A stretch of 23,037 bases of DNA, from positions 1 to 23,037 of the forward strand of contig CAXKVR010000754.1 in the NCBI GenBank assembly GCA_964058845.1, given 5' to 3'. Made by a program: the position numbers and the translations under genes. Positions 11,140 through 21,818 of the stretch are shown here, in pieces (the first letter of the stretch is position 1; each line of letters begins with the position of its first letter). The stretch comes from Carex sylvatica. Taxonomy: Eukaryota > Streptophyta > Magnoliopsida > Poales > Cyperaceae. The notes under the pieces were generated by a model. That model had not been told where the DNA came from and did not search any database. It worked only from the letters and a program-made list of their open reading frames with translations.

Positions 11140-11167
11140 CTGTTCTTTCTATGAGGGATTCAATGAC

Positions 11168-11503
11168 ATACTTTTGATGTGACACCGAATTATATTCTAT
11201 AATTTTAAAATTTTAAAATTTTAAATATTCAATCTAAATCATTTAACATAATAGATATATTAAAATATGTTTATATATTAATTTTTATATATTTTTATTT
11301 TTTATTTATAAAGTATTTTATAAAATTGTTGTTTTCATATTATTGAATTTTTATACCCATCTTAATAAATAGTAAGAAAATTCAACAAATGTAAAATTTA
11401 ATATGAAATTACAATTTAATATATTCATCATGTTGAACAGTTTAAATTTACTGTTTGAACTTTAAAAATGTAGGGTGTAATCTGGTGTCACCAAAATGAA
11501 TAT
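11168..11503. mobile_element. Foldback MITE, copy 1 (old)
   Basis: The left end carries GATGTGACACC near 11178, matched in inverse by GGTGTCACCAAAAT near 11483-11496. The arms match in diverged form for most of their length. The right arm carries the core AATAAATAGTAAGAAAATTC followed by AACAAATGTAAAATTTAA (about 11364-11402), which recurs in the three other foldback elements. No target duplication is preserved, and the exact ends are estimated. Confidence 0.6.
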
Positions 11504-11659
11504 AAGTGGATTAACTGTTCATGTGACTAAGAAATTGTTAGCTTATCAAATAAGAGAATGAATAAAAACTATTTCATAGTAGTTCCTATATAAGAATAAT
11601 TACTAATTTAAAATTGTATATAATAATTTTTGTATTTATATTAATAAATATATTTATTA

Positions 11660-12053
11660 GCTTTGCTATGTTAGTTGCAAAGTAATAGTTTTGTTTTACT
11701 TCATACTTATATTTTCTATATTGAAAAGTTCAAATAATTGATCCAAACGCTCAATATAATATACATATTAAAATGTGCTAAGAGATCAAATTTGACATTT
11801 TTTGAAACTTTTTACTATTTTTTTATAATTTTTTAAAATAAATGTTTTTTATAGTTCACGATCCATTAAAAACAATAATTTTCTATCCATTCCAAAAATA
11901 GTAATTTTTTAAAATTATAAAATTTGATATCCAAGCACATTTCAATACGAAGATTATATTGATCAGTTCATAGCGATTGTTTGAGTTTTGAAAACAGAAA
12001 TATGAGCATGAAGTAAAACACGATTCTTACTTCGCAACTCACCATAGCCCAAC
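11660..12053. mobile_element. Foldback MITE, copy 2 (old)
   Basis: The left arm (GCTATGTTAGTTGCAAAGTA, from about 11665, then TTTTACTTCATACTTATATT) is matched by the inverse of the right arm (GCTATGGTGAGTTGCGAAGTA and TTTTACTTCATGCTCATATT). The shared core appears at 11787-11822 (CAAATTTGACATTTTTTGAA, then CTTTTTACTATTT). Its divergence suggests age. No target duplication was identified. Confidence 0.65.
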
Positions 12054-12826
12054 TCATATAATATTATTATAATTTGATTGATAAATGCTACATTTTACAA
12101 AACTTTTTTATTGAATAATTTATTATAATATTAATTTACTCAATATTTTATATAATTTTTTTAATTAGTTGTTATTTATACACTAAATTATCATTTTATT
12201 TAATTAATAATTTACATCTTTTAAAATAATAAGATAAAACTTATAAATGGGACTAAAAATATATATAATTAGTTTACTTTATATCTTTTGAGTGAATTTA
12301 TTGATTTATTCCGTCCAAAACTTTTTATTTTCTTTTTTGAGACCGCTACATTTTATTACTGTCTTATTATTGTCTTAACATATTTTCAAAAACAATAATG
12401 CTATCGATTTTATTTATACTTATAATGTTATGAATAAAAAAATTGGCTCAGCCTCACTGATTCTAATTTAAGTTTGATTAAAATATACGATCAAGTTATG
12501 CTCGAGCTAAAAGTCAACCAAAATATAATAAATTTAAATAAACTCGAGCTCCAAATAAATTTAATTCTTGAAACTCTTCTATACATGTTTTATATAGAGC
12601 CTGATAACTGCTTTCCAAATAAATTTTTGAACACGTCCTCCTAGTGTTTCGACCTTCTAGAATATTGGTATCCTATTATTCTTCATTCAAGCATTTAAAC
12701 ATTTAAGTCTAAATTGTAATTTTTTTATTTTTTAAACCTCAAATCTAACCTCCGAGCGCGCCTCGAACTAGTCACTATTTTATAATGTAGGCACCTCCCG
12801 TCCCTCCCTCGAGTACTCCCTGTCCA
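12054..12826. other. AT-rich intergenic DNA, no gene seen
   Basis: There are no coding features. CTCGAGCT-type words at 12501-12508 and 12543-12550 have a counterpart at 13804-13813 (TCGAGCTCGA). Such words are common in plant transposon debris, but no element boundaries can be drawn. Confidence 0.4.
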
Positions 12827-12829
12827 ATG

Positions 12830-13530
12830 TCCATGTCTAACTCTTTAAAGTTCTGTTTATTACAACCCTTTAAAATGCTACACACAAAGTCCCCTGTCTA
12901 TAAATCTTTAAATTCTAAAATCTGGGTAGTGCAACTCCTACTTTTGTCTCTCAGTAAAAAAACAAAAATTTTCTTTTGTCCACTATTTTTTTTTTCTCCG
13001 ATCATTCTCGTTCATTTTTTCAATGATTTGTGATAAACTTTGCTCAATTTTCTCTTCAAATTATTCATGAATTACTTTTGAGTTATATTTGTATTGCTTA
13101 TTTTTTTTACAGTAAAAGCCCACAAACACTTTTAATTCTCAAGCATTTAAATATATATCTACAATCCGTTAAAGTACTTCTGTTAAGTCTTTAAAATTCT
13201 GTCTACAAACTTTAAAGTACTTGTGTCAGTGCTTTAAATCTTACATGTAATTTATTATTTTTATTTTATTTTATTTTGCTTCTCATGACTTTAAATCTAT
13301 GTCTATAATACTTTAAAATACTAATGTTAAGCATTTAAATCTTACATGTAATTTATCAAAAAAAAATTCTCAAACTATTAAATCTATGCCTACAACAATT
13401 TAAAATACTTGTGTCAAATCTTTAAACACCTGTCTACAACCCTTAACTCATCATTTTTTTGTTTTGTTTTAGAAGCTTTTAAATCTTTATCTGCAGCTCT
13501 TTAAGAACTTGTGTTAAGCCTTTAAACCGA
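12830..13530. repeat. Degenerate TTTAAA-rich tandem repeat field
   Basis: A loose unit of the form TCTACAA...CTTTAAAGTACTTGTGTCAA...CTTTAAAT recurs at about 13160, 13201, 13300, 13387 and 13489, with weaker members from about 12850. Two units (about 13201 and 13300) share a longer tail, TTTAAATCTTACATGTAATT. Spacing varies between about 40 and 105 bp. An (ATTTT)n stretch lies at about 13255-13277. Confidence 0.6.
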
Positions 13531-15949
13531 GTCAAATCGATAAATAACCAATTTCAGCTGCCAACAGTGAAGGTCAGAGGGGTGGATCTATTTTTAACTG
13601 ATCAAAGTATAATTGTTGTTCATTTTTCTTCAACTTATTTATTTAAATTATCTATCTTATGTTGACTTTTAAATATATTATTTTGTTAATTTTTAGATAG
13701 ATTTAGAATAATAATGCATTTATACCGACCAAAACAAGCGTATTATATTATCTTAATGACTAGATACTCTAAAATTGAATAACATAATTATATACAATTA
13801 TCGAGTCGAGCTCGAACAGTCAACAAATATAATTTAATCTACGCGCTCAAACTCAACAAATATCTTTTTAATCTAGTTGAATTCGAACTACGTTCAAATT
13901 ACTTGAACGAGTGACGGACTGCGAACTTTTATTCGTTGCAAATATTTTTTAACAAAATTTTTACAATTAACTGCCTAACTGTTTAATATTTACAAAATAT
14001 TTAAATTTCAAACCCTACCTTTTACAAAAAAAGCATTCGCTTTTATACAACTGGTTCTCAAATTTTGTTGCAATCCTAGTTCTGCGTTAGTTTTATTTTC
14101 TGTTAATGTGAGCATTAGTTCTATGCATATATAGATCCACTAGTATTAAACGGGGTCTATTTTTTTTTTCTAAATAAATAATATATATATTTATAAATTT
14201 TTTATATAGTATAGAGTAAAATGTTATAAAAAATTTGAAATTGATTTCCTTCGTAGTGTAAAATTTTTATATAATTGTTTCTAATTCATGTTCGATCCCA
14301 TAATTTAAAGTCTGACCGCTATGTATTAGTTAGCTCTTTCGGATATAAGCATCGTTCTGGGTAACTAGTTAGCTTTTAAAATATCTTTCTTTTATTTTTG
14401 TGGTATAACTAGTTCCATAAGTACTTCATTCCACACTTATAGAATCAAACAAGAATAAAATCAGATGTCATCATAAATTAACCCACCCATGTAGATTTAA
14501 AATCATGATGCAATTTTTAAAATCTCTTTCATAACTTAACTTTAAATTACAATTAAATACAATTATCTTATACGGTCATAATTGGAAATAAACAATTTAG
14601 TCCATTATAATTTTAATCTGCAACGTATTCGGAACCGATCCACACATCCAACACAAAATTTCCCCGGCTTTTTATTTGACAGCCCAAGTCCAGTCTACAG
14701 GCTAGAGCCCGTGAGCCTAAAATTTCTTTTCTTTTTTCTTTGATCTGAAACAACCTTTTTATTACAATTTTACATTGTAATCCTTCTGACAAGGAAAAAT
14801 TTCAAATTTATAAAACAGGCCTAATTTTTTCCTAGTATTACAAACAAAGAAATATTAAAACTTTTAAACCATACTACAGTCTCACGTGTTAAGATATGAA
14901 TTCCGTCTGTACCTTCTGTTTGTTTTTTCTCAACTTAGTCAATGGTTAAAATTATATAATTAAGATGGCGGAATCTATAATTGTAACTGTATTTAAAATA
15001 ATTAACTATAGCAGCGCCTTAATATTTGTGGACTTTAAAAACTATAGTAATATCGGTCGTTTTCAGCACTATAGCTATAGTGTTTTTTTAATCATTTCAC
15101 AATGACGTGATAATTATTATCTACAACTTGGATCTCAACCGTTTATTGTATGACAAAAAACGATCATATGCCTAATTTTAGAATTATTTACTTTAAAAAA
15201 TTAGTAAAATTAATATCAGGAACAAGCTTGATGACTTTGTTTTTTTTTTTTTAATCTGTCACAAAAAATTATCATCACATAAATACTAAATTAAACGTCT
15301 CATGAGTTGCAACCTCTTTTTTACTTTAAATGATGGAATGGTCAACAAAGAGTAGTGATAGAGCCAACCACGTATAGATTTTTTCTCTTACACGGTAGGA
15401 TGTGTTCATATATCACTCCGGAAAAGCACAATTAAATACTCCAACCATGAAATTGACAACCGTATAAGAATTCAAATAGGTACTATTAGATAAACAGTTA
15501 GACACGGTGATTATGCTGAATTATGATCGAATTCGCCTCGTACCAGATTCTGATCAATCTTTTGGCTGCAATTAAACTCTCCATGCGAAACTATTGACAT
15601 TTAAAAAGTTATCGCGCGTTGCAGCAGGGACATATTATTAAAAAAAAAATCTCATAAAAAATAACATATTTTCATATAAAATAAATCAATGAAAAAAATA
15701 ATTATTCAATAAAATCCACGAATAATATTAAAATAGATTGGAACACACTATAAGAGCAAGTATGTTCAAAATTTATTATTTCATAGAAAATAAATTAGAG
15801 GACTTTTAATTCATAATTACTTTGATTTTGTGTGGTATTTTTTATTACAATCAAATATTGTAATTTGTTTTTATAAATCTATTATAGTCTTGTTGAATGA
15901 ATATTTGTATAGTTTTAACTATTAATGTGGATATGTAATCCGTTATATA
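13531..15949. other. AT-rich intergenic DNA, no gene seen
   Basis: I found no open frame with family features and no clear inverted or tandem repeat. TCGAGCTCGA lies at 13804-13813, and two stretches rich in CTATAG words (about 15005-15080) resemble one near 18138-18210. These look like old transposon debris. Confidence 0.4.
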
Positions 15950-15959
15950 TATATCTCAT

Positions 15960-16384
15960 GAGGTTGGCTACTATGCTTATATAAGCATATCCCCACATAT
16001 GCTTATAACTCATTTTTGTGTTTCCAATGTCTAAATGGTCGATCTGAACCGTTAGATGTGATCTCTATATTGAAATGTGCTTGGAGACTAAATTTTACAT
16101 TTTTCTGAATTTTTTTACTATTTATTAAGCCAATTTGAAAATATCTGATCCAACGGTGGCTTCTGATTTTACTGTTTTGTTAAGTCACCGTTGGATCAGC
16201 GATTTTCAAAGTGGTTTAATAAATAGTAAAAAAATTCAAAAAAATGTAAAATTTAGTCTCCAAGCACATTTCAATATAGAGATCACATCTAACGGTTCAG
16301 ATTGACCATTTGGACATTGGAAGCATAAAAATGAGTTATAAGTATATGTTGGGATATGCTTATATAAGCATAGTAGCCAACCTC
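15960..16384. mobile_element. Foldback MITE, copy 3, intact with 10-bp target duplication (Mutator-like)
   Basis: The 425-bp element consists almost wholly of two inverted arms of about 203 bp (15960-16162 and 16181-16384) around a loop of roughly 20 bp, with about nine in ten bases matching by eye. It starts GAGGTTGGCTACTATGCTTA and ends with the inverse. A perfect direct repeat TATATCTCAT flanks it at 15950-15959 and 16385-16394. A target duplication of 9-11 bp and long terminal repeats fit a Mutator-like non-autonomous element. Both arms carry the shared core (16090-16127 and 16217-16254). It encodes no transposase; the open frame on the minus strand is a by-product of the repeat. Confidence 0.88.
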
Positions 16385-16394
16385 TATATCTCAT

Positions 16395-17675
16395 TATATA
16401 TATAACATAATAATTTCCATACATTTAACTTTTAAGATATTTTTTTTTACCATGCTTTGAATGTCCTTCATGTAAAGATTAATTACGAGTATCTAGTTTT
16501 TATTTTTAAAAAAAACATATGGTGCACTTAATAATAATATAAAAACTAAATAAATTAAGAAAATATTTTCTTAAAGATAATATCATATCTTTTTCTTACA
16601 TCACAAGAAATAATTAAATCTGTAGACGATTTTATTTGATCTTGATTGTTTGTTCCGAAATTGTTTAAATGAACAAAGTTGTTGACAAAATTGACATTCT
16701 AAACTCCGCAATTAAGATCTCCTAATAATTATAAATTAAATTTTGTTTGAATTGTTTCCATAAATGCTAAAATTAATCTTTAACCTCTTAGATTTACGAG
16801 GATATAAAATATAAATGATATTCAATTCAATATTAAAATATGATTGACATTTCAAAAGCCAGAATCTATTCAACTTTAATTGTTATATATCATATGACAG
16901 TAGTGTGGCAAATATGTCTTTAATTGAATTTATACTTCTATATGTAAAAAAGATACATTTAATTAAAAGAAAACATATTATTTAATTGAAGGACTTATAT
17001 TTAATTTAAAATTTTATTTTTTAATCATAACTATTGTTCTATAATCATTAATAAAACATGACATCTACTTGCTTCATATAAGAATAAAGATAACTTTATA
17101 CCAAATGCCACATCGCTACTCTGGGACCTGCAGCAACAATGCAACATCGTTCCTATAGCAGTCGCCAGAATAGAGAAGCAGGAAGCTTGGTTTTGGCTTC
17201 TTTCCTTTTCAGTCTTCAGCTTAATTTTGTGATCCTTTGATTTGAAACATACTCTCGGATAGTTAAGAAATTAATCAGAATAAATCAAATTAAAAATTGG
17301 GATAAGTTTCCAGAATTGTTCTGATAAATTTTCAAAAATTAAGAAGTTCAGAAATTACTCACAGTAATTTAAATTGGAACAATATAACTTGGTTCGTGCA
17401 AAGACTTCAAAATCACCACCAGAATAATTCGGAGATGTTACTACCAAGAAACGAAACTTGGTCGGGTAATTTGAATCACCACCAGAATAACTCTGCAATA
17501 TTCAACAATTAAATTATTGATTTAATCAATTTAAACAAAATGGAAAATATTGTGTGAGAGTCAAGGAAGTTTATTATTATTTTTTCCGGATGCAAACAGA
17601 GAGTTAGAGAGCAAAAATTTAATGGAATCAAATTGAGTAAGTCAATAAAAAAGAAAGAACCGCACTATTTTAATA
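16395..17675. other. AT-rich intergenic DNA, no gene seen
   Basis: No coding features were seen. The 17-bp word AATCACCACCAGAATAA occurs twice, at 17411-17427 and 17474-17490 (63 bp apart), as a small direct repeat. A short, more GC-rich patch lies at about 17105-17185 but has no open frame of note. Confidence 0.45.
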
Positions 17676-17684
17676 GCAGAAAGG

Positions 17685-18072
17685 CCGAAATTTTTATTAA
17701 TACCACTTAAAAAAAAAATTCACAAATTATGGAGAATTCAAAAAATACTAGAACCTCCAATTCAATATGCGGTTCTATTTTTAGGAGGGACGCAGATTGA
17801 ATTGAAGTCCCCTCCCCCCCTCCCCCCCCCCCCCCTCCTCCCAAAAAAAAGAAAAGAAAAAGAAAACAAACCAAAAGTACACTATAATATATTGATATTT
17901 AAGTTTGTTGGGGGGCGGAGGCGGAGGGGAGAGGTGATTTCAATTCAATCTGCCCTCCTTAAGAATGAGGCTGCAAATTGAATTGGAGGCTCTGGTATTT
18001 TTCGAATTATTTAATTTCAATAGTGTTTTGGTTTGTTTATTTTTTTTTAAATGGTATTAATAAAAATTTCGG
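17685..18072. mobile_element. Mutator-like MITE with 9-bp target duplication and opposed C/G tracts
   Basis: The 388-bp element begins CCGAAATTTTTATTAATACC and ends with its inverse. It is flanked by a perfect 9-bp direct repeat GCAGAAAGG at 17676-17684 and 18073-18081, the hallmark of Mutator-type insertion. Matching continues inward: CCTCCAATTCAAT and CAGATTGAATTGAA occur in both arms in opposite orientation. Near the centre, a C-rich run (about 17809-17842) faces a G-rich run (17910-17934). No coding capacity was seen. Its ends differ from those of the four foldback elements that share the TTTACAT core, so it is a separate family. Confidence 0.85.
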
Positions 18073-18123
18073 GCAGAAAGGCCTTTTTTTTAAATGGTAT
18101 TAATAAAAATTTCAATAGTGTTT
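18041..18123 (+). repeat. Direct duplication at the right end of the 17.7-kb MITE
   Basis: A 30-bp string (eight T's, then AAATGGTATTAATAAAAATTTC) occurs inside the element at 18041-18070 and again just outside it at 18084-18113. AATAGTGTTT also occurs on both sides (18019-18028 and 18114-18123). The insertion site therefore already contained related sequence, perhaps an older copy. Confidence 0.75.
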
Positions 18124-18706
18124 CAGGTTCGAAAAAACTATAGCGCAGCCATAGCTAGCTATTTATGATCATTATAAAAGAAAAAGCGGTTAATAGCGTT
18201 ATAGCTTTTGAGGTCCGAAAAAGTAAGAACCCTGCCGATAACACAGTCCCAAAATGACAAAATTGATACCACTTTTGCAATCTCCACGTCGTGATAATTC
18301 GTGTGAGATCCCACTTGTCTGTCTTTCTTCTTAATTAGCACCTGTTAACACTATTATTTCTCACTTACAGTTAATCACTATTTCAAATGTACAATTCAAA
18401 TAACATTTTCACTAATCTGAATAGCATCATTTTCACACTAGCTAATACGAAAATCACTATTTTTTTCTCTATTCACATCTATTATTCTCAAATTTCATTA
18501 TTCTAACTATTTTAGCTTCCCATTGAAACATACCGTAAATGAACAAATATCTAGTGTACTATCGTATGAATTTGTTTCACATAGGTCGTATAACCTCATC
18601 ATTTATTATATATATTTAAAATAAGTTTTAATATAAAAGATAAGGAAGCGTCTAATTGTTCACAAACATTTGTCCACCATTTGTCCATAAAAAAACTATC
18701 ATTTGA
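18124..18706. other. Intergenic DNA, no gene seen
   Basis: CTATAGCGCAGCCATAGC-type words at 18138-18165 and an AATAGCGTTATAGC stretch near 18191 look like degraded transposon ends. The open frame at 18159-18341 (-) has no recognisable features. Confidence 0.4.
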
Positions 18707-18800
18707 CCTGTGCGAATCATATAAATTTAATAATTCAATGTTGTAACTTATAAAAAACATAAAAAAAAAATTTAAACATCCAGAAACTTTCATTAATGGT
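18707..18800 (+). repeat. Diverged outlying copy of the 106-bp unit
   Basis: The segments CTGTGCGAATC, AATTCAATGTTGTAACTTAT and TTTAAACATCCAGAAACTTT match the 106-bp unit at 19103-19412 in the same order. It is separated from the main array by about 300 bp. Confidence 0.6.
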
Positions 18801-19102
18801 TTGCAACTTGGCCAACTTTGCAAACTAACTGTACTTCGTGTGGGACCACTTGGCGAACTAATTATACTTTTCTTACTAACAGTTAATGGAAGTTATTTGC
18901 GGTTAATACCAGTTATTTACGGTTAATGACAATTTTATAAAAACTTCTAGAACATTCTAAATCCGAAAAACATTTACAACTGACATTTTTTTCAAAATAA
19001 ACCTCAAAAATATTTTTTTTCGCAAAATTATAATTTTTTTTTTTTTTTAATTTCATAATTTTTTCCTTCAAGCTCTCACTATAAATTTCAATACTGTAAA
19101 AT
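18801..19102. other. AT-rich spacer between repeat copies
   Basis: The spacer includes a short direct repeat around 18891-18930, in which GTTATTTGCGGTTAAT is followed by GTTATTTACGGTTAAT. Long T runs occur at 19009-19020 and 19033-19048. No gene was seen. Confidence 0.5.
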
Positions 19103-19412
19103 CTTGCGTCAATCCTGTAAAATTACTAAATCAATGCTGTATCTTATGTAACAAATATTATAAAAACGTAATTATCATTTTCAATCATCCAAGAACACTG
19201 TCATTAGACTTGCGTCAATCCTGTAAAATTACTAACTCCATGATGTAACTTATGTAACAAATAATATAAAAACGTAATTATCATTTTCAAACATCCAAGA
19301 AAATTTTCATTTGACTTGTGTCAATCCTGTAAAATTACTAACTCAATGCTATAACTTATATAACACATCTTACAAAAAATATAATTAAAATTTTCAAACA
19401 TCCAGAAACTTT
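19103..19412 (+). repeat. Tandem array of three 106-bp units
   Basis: Units start at 19103, 19209 and 19315, exactly 106 bp apart, each with CTTGCGTCAATCCTGTAAAA or the variant CTTGTGTCAATCC. Shared later segments are CAATGCTGTA/CCATGATGTA, AACGTAATTATCATTTTCAA and ACATCCA(A)GAAA. The third unit is shorter and more diverged. Confidence 0.85.
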
Positions 19413-19439
19413 GAAACTACTAGTACAAATTTAATGTGT

Positions 19440-19815
19440 CATATCCTGTAAAATGACAAGATCAATACTCCATATCACCTCTCTATCATCTCTTTCCTCT
19501 ATATTTTTACAAGATGAATACTGTAAAATGACAAGATCAATACTCCATATCGCCTCTCTATCATCTCTTTCCTTCAGATTTTCACAAGATGAATACTGTA
19601 AAATGACAAAATGAATACTGTAAAATTAACGGGGCAATACTGTAAAATTAACATATCAATACTCCATATCACCTCTCTATCATCTCTTTCCTCCATATTT
19701 TCACAAGATGAATACTGTAAAATTACAAGATGAATACTGTAAAATTAACGGAAAAATACTGTAAAATTAACATATGAATGCTCCATATCGACTCTCTATC
19801 ATCTCTCATCAATTG
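19440..19815 (+). repeat. Compound tandem array with TACTGTAAAAT words
   Basis: The segment CCATATC(A/G)CCTCTCTATC recurs at 19470, 19545, 19664 and 19783 (the last as CCATATCGACTCTCTATC), so the steps are 75, 119 and 119 bp. The longer units contain extra copies of AATACTGTAAAATTAAC. TACTGTAAAAT occurs seven times here and once more at about 19092, and CTGTAAAAT also lies in each 106-bp unit next door. Confidence 0.85.
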
Positions 19816-20430
19816 CCTCTGCATTGCATTTTCACAACTGTCAATTGCATCCATAACAACAAAAGGAAAATATCAAATGTTCAATTTACCTCTAGCGGCA
19901 CATCTGATGGTGCTAAGCTTCAATTTAGATCGTCAGATAAGGGATAAGAAAGGATAAATCAATAATTTGACAAAATAAATCACAACTTCTCGATTTAATT
20001 GGGACTGTCAGATAAGGGATTAGAATGAGTGGATGATACGATCTAAGGTTTTCCATTGTGCTTGAGAGGCAATAGGCAGCAACAATTATAAAATGGTGAG
20101 AAAATTTGATAAATACAATCACGGTGCATCCTGAATTCATATTTGACATGCTGTCAGCAAAACAAAATTAATTCAGAAAAGCTATACCTTGTTTATGAAA
20201 TTTTAACATATCATCAATCATTACTAATTCACGTGCTTATCCTATCTGATTTTCAAGTGACGTCTTCTAAAATTTTGAAGTTACATAACAATCAAATCAA
20301 GCATGCGAGAAAATCCATTTATATAAGAAGAATTTTGTTGAACACCTGGCAAGCATGGTTGAAACAGTGCTCTAATTGAATTCTTCTTGTGATTTCTGCC
20401 TCTCTGAATTGCGCTGACTGAATTTCTCCA
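19816..20430. other. Intergenic DNA, no gene seen
   Basis: There are open frames at 19925-20149 (-) and 20143-20379 (+), but neither has recognisable domains, low-complexity bias or plausible splice context. CAGATAAGGGAT occurs twice in the same orientation (19934-19945 and 20010-20021). Confidence 0.4.
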
Positions 20431-20431
20431 G

Positions 20432-20600
20432 ATCTGAAGTGGTATAGATTAAATTAACTACTTCAAATTTAATTTTGCTAGATCTAGAAGTTAATCAGAC
20501 GCATACCAGTTCTAGTAGTGGCAGTCAACTCTGTCCTACCTACTTCAGTTTGAATTTTGCCCTATCTGAAGCAGTATAGGTTAATTGATTTCAAACATTA
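20432..20600 (+). repeat. Imperfect direct repeats
   Basis: ATCTGAAGTGGTATAGATTAA at 20432 resembles ATCTGAAGCAGTATAGGTTAA at 20564. CTACTTCAAATTTAATTTTG at 20458 resembles CTACTTCAGTTTGAATTTTG at 20540. The two pairs differ in spacing (132 and 82 bp), so the block has been duplicated and rearranged. Confidence 0.6.
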
Positions 20601-20796
20601 TAGTATGGAGGATGTACGTGTCAAAGGAGGAGTTGAAGTTGTAGCGGCAACTTCAACAAAGCCTGCACCGTATGCGGAGATAGATGAGATATACGGGATG
20701 GAGGAGACGAACTCGTCGGAGAAAGAGCGGGAGGTGGAGGGGGAGATGCGGTCAGAGAGGACTGAGGGAAATGAAGAAGGTCAGGATAGGAGATGA
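20557..20796 (+). other. Unrecognised short open frame in a GC-richer patch
   Basis: The frame has 79 codons. After a short lead it runs MEDVRVKGGVEVVAATSTK and continues with a tail dominated by Glu, Arg and Lys. The patch 20600-20800 is purine-rich and much less AT-rich than its surroundings, which could reflect a former coding exon or transposon coding debris on either strand. No family is recognised, and no introns or regulatory signals can be assigned. Confidence 0.2.
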
Positions 20797-21818
20797 TGAG
20801 ATCGAAATAAAAAAAAGAAGGGAACAGTTATTCAGGAGGAAGATTATTAAATAAGAAAATTAGAAGCGGACCGTTAAAAAAAGAAGTTAACGACAGTTTA
20901 AAACTTATCCAATCAGTGTTGTGGATAAATGGTGGACAGAAGGCTGTGGACTAGAACCTTTTCTCAAGAGATAATGAAATGAAAAAAGTAAAATTTGTGA
21001 GTTTTTAAAGTGTAAGGGAAAATTCATAATTTTAAAGTTTAGAGAAGAAAATATGTAATTTTGAAGTTTTTGAGGGGTAAACGTGAAATTCCTCTTAAAA
21101 AATAAATCTCGTGACACTATCTTCTCATTAAAAATGGAAAACAATAGAAACAGAGGAATAAAACTTAACAAACAAGCCCAAAAACCTAGGCCCTAAAAGT
21201 TATTAAATTCCAAAATCTAATATTAAATTATATAATTTTTCATGTGCCGTATATAAAATAAACTAAAAGCACGTTTTTACACCAAAGTCATATCTAAAGT
21301 CGCACACAAAATCTAACACAAACAAACACCGCTTTAAGCTAGTCTGCGCACATACACCGACCAACTCAAAATTGGACCCACCATGTCATCAGGCTTCAGA
21401 TTATCTATAACACAAAATTCCAAAGTCACAGCAATGCAGATAGAAAACACTTATCCAACCCAACACATAATTAACCACGTAGCTAACAAATTTAGAAAAT
21501 ACGGAGAGAGATCAGAGGAAATTCGAAAGAAAAGCGGAAAAAATATAGAAAAATACAGTGGGACATACAACCGCTTGAAATTAAATACTTCTGCATGCTA
21601 ATAAAACAACAACAACAAAAAAGTAGGATATGATGAGGTTATGAATTAACACGATGATTGTTGATGCATTTCCTTTGTTTAGCTGTTAAATTGTATTTTC
21701 TGGTATCACGTGATGATTGTAATTGCTGATCCCTGATATGATGTAATGTGTAAACTCAATTTTGATAAATGGCAAATCTACGGAAAATATGAAATATATG
21801 ATGTTTCACGAGACTAGA
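20797..21818. other. Intergenic DNA, transposon-like end at about 21066-21095
   Basis: On the minus strand, the stretch from 21091 begins GAATTTCACGTTTACCCC and runs into further blocks of similar form (ATTATGAATTTTCCC, AAATTTTACTTTTT), as transposon ends often do. A near-identical motif faces the other way at 22903-22928. The open frames at 20905-21171 (-) and 21383-21601 (+) show no recognisable domain. Confidence 0.4.

Larger units (their letters stand above)
18671..20938. repeat. 17-bp inverted pair bracketing the tandem arrays (possible element ends)
   Basis: TGTCCACCATTTGTCCA at 18671-18687 is matched in inverse at 20922-20938 (TGTCCACCATTTATCCA on the minus strand), 16 of 17 bases. 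Weaker similarity continues outward for about 25 bp on each side (TCTAATTGTTCACA against TCTAGTCCACA). This could mark a roughly 2.3-kb non-autonomous element spanning about 18.65-20.96 kb. No target duplication was found. Confidence 0.35.

Noticed and set aside
16236..16424. Minus-strand open frame of 62 codons
   Set aside because: It lies within the right arm of the hairpin MITE and is a by-product of that repeat.
18707..19815. CRISPR-like array
   Set aside because: The units are long tandem repeats without unique spacers, and the window is plant nuclear DNA.
18995..21095. Possible terminal inverted repeats pairing about 19000-19080 with about 21000-21095
   Set aside because: The similarity is mostly T/A runs, and the pair would cross, not nest with, the clearer TGTCCACC inverted pair.
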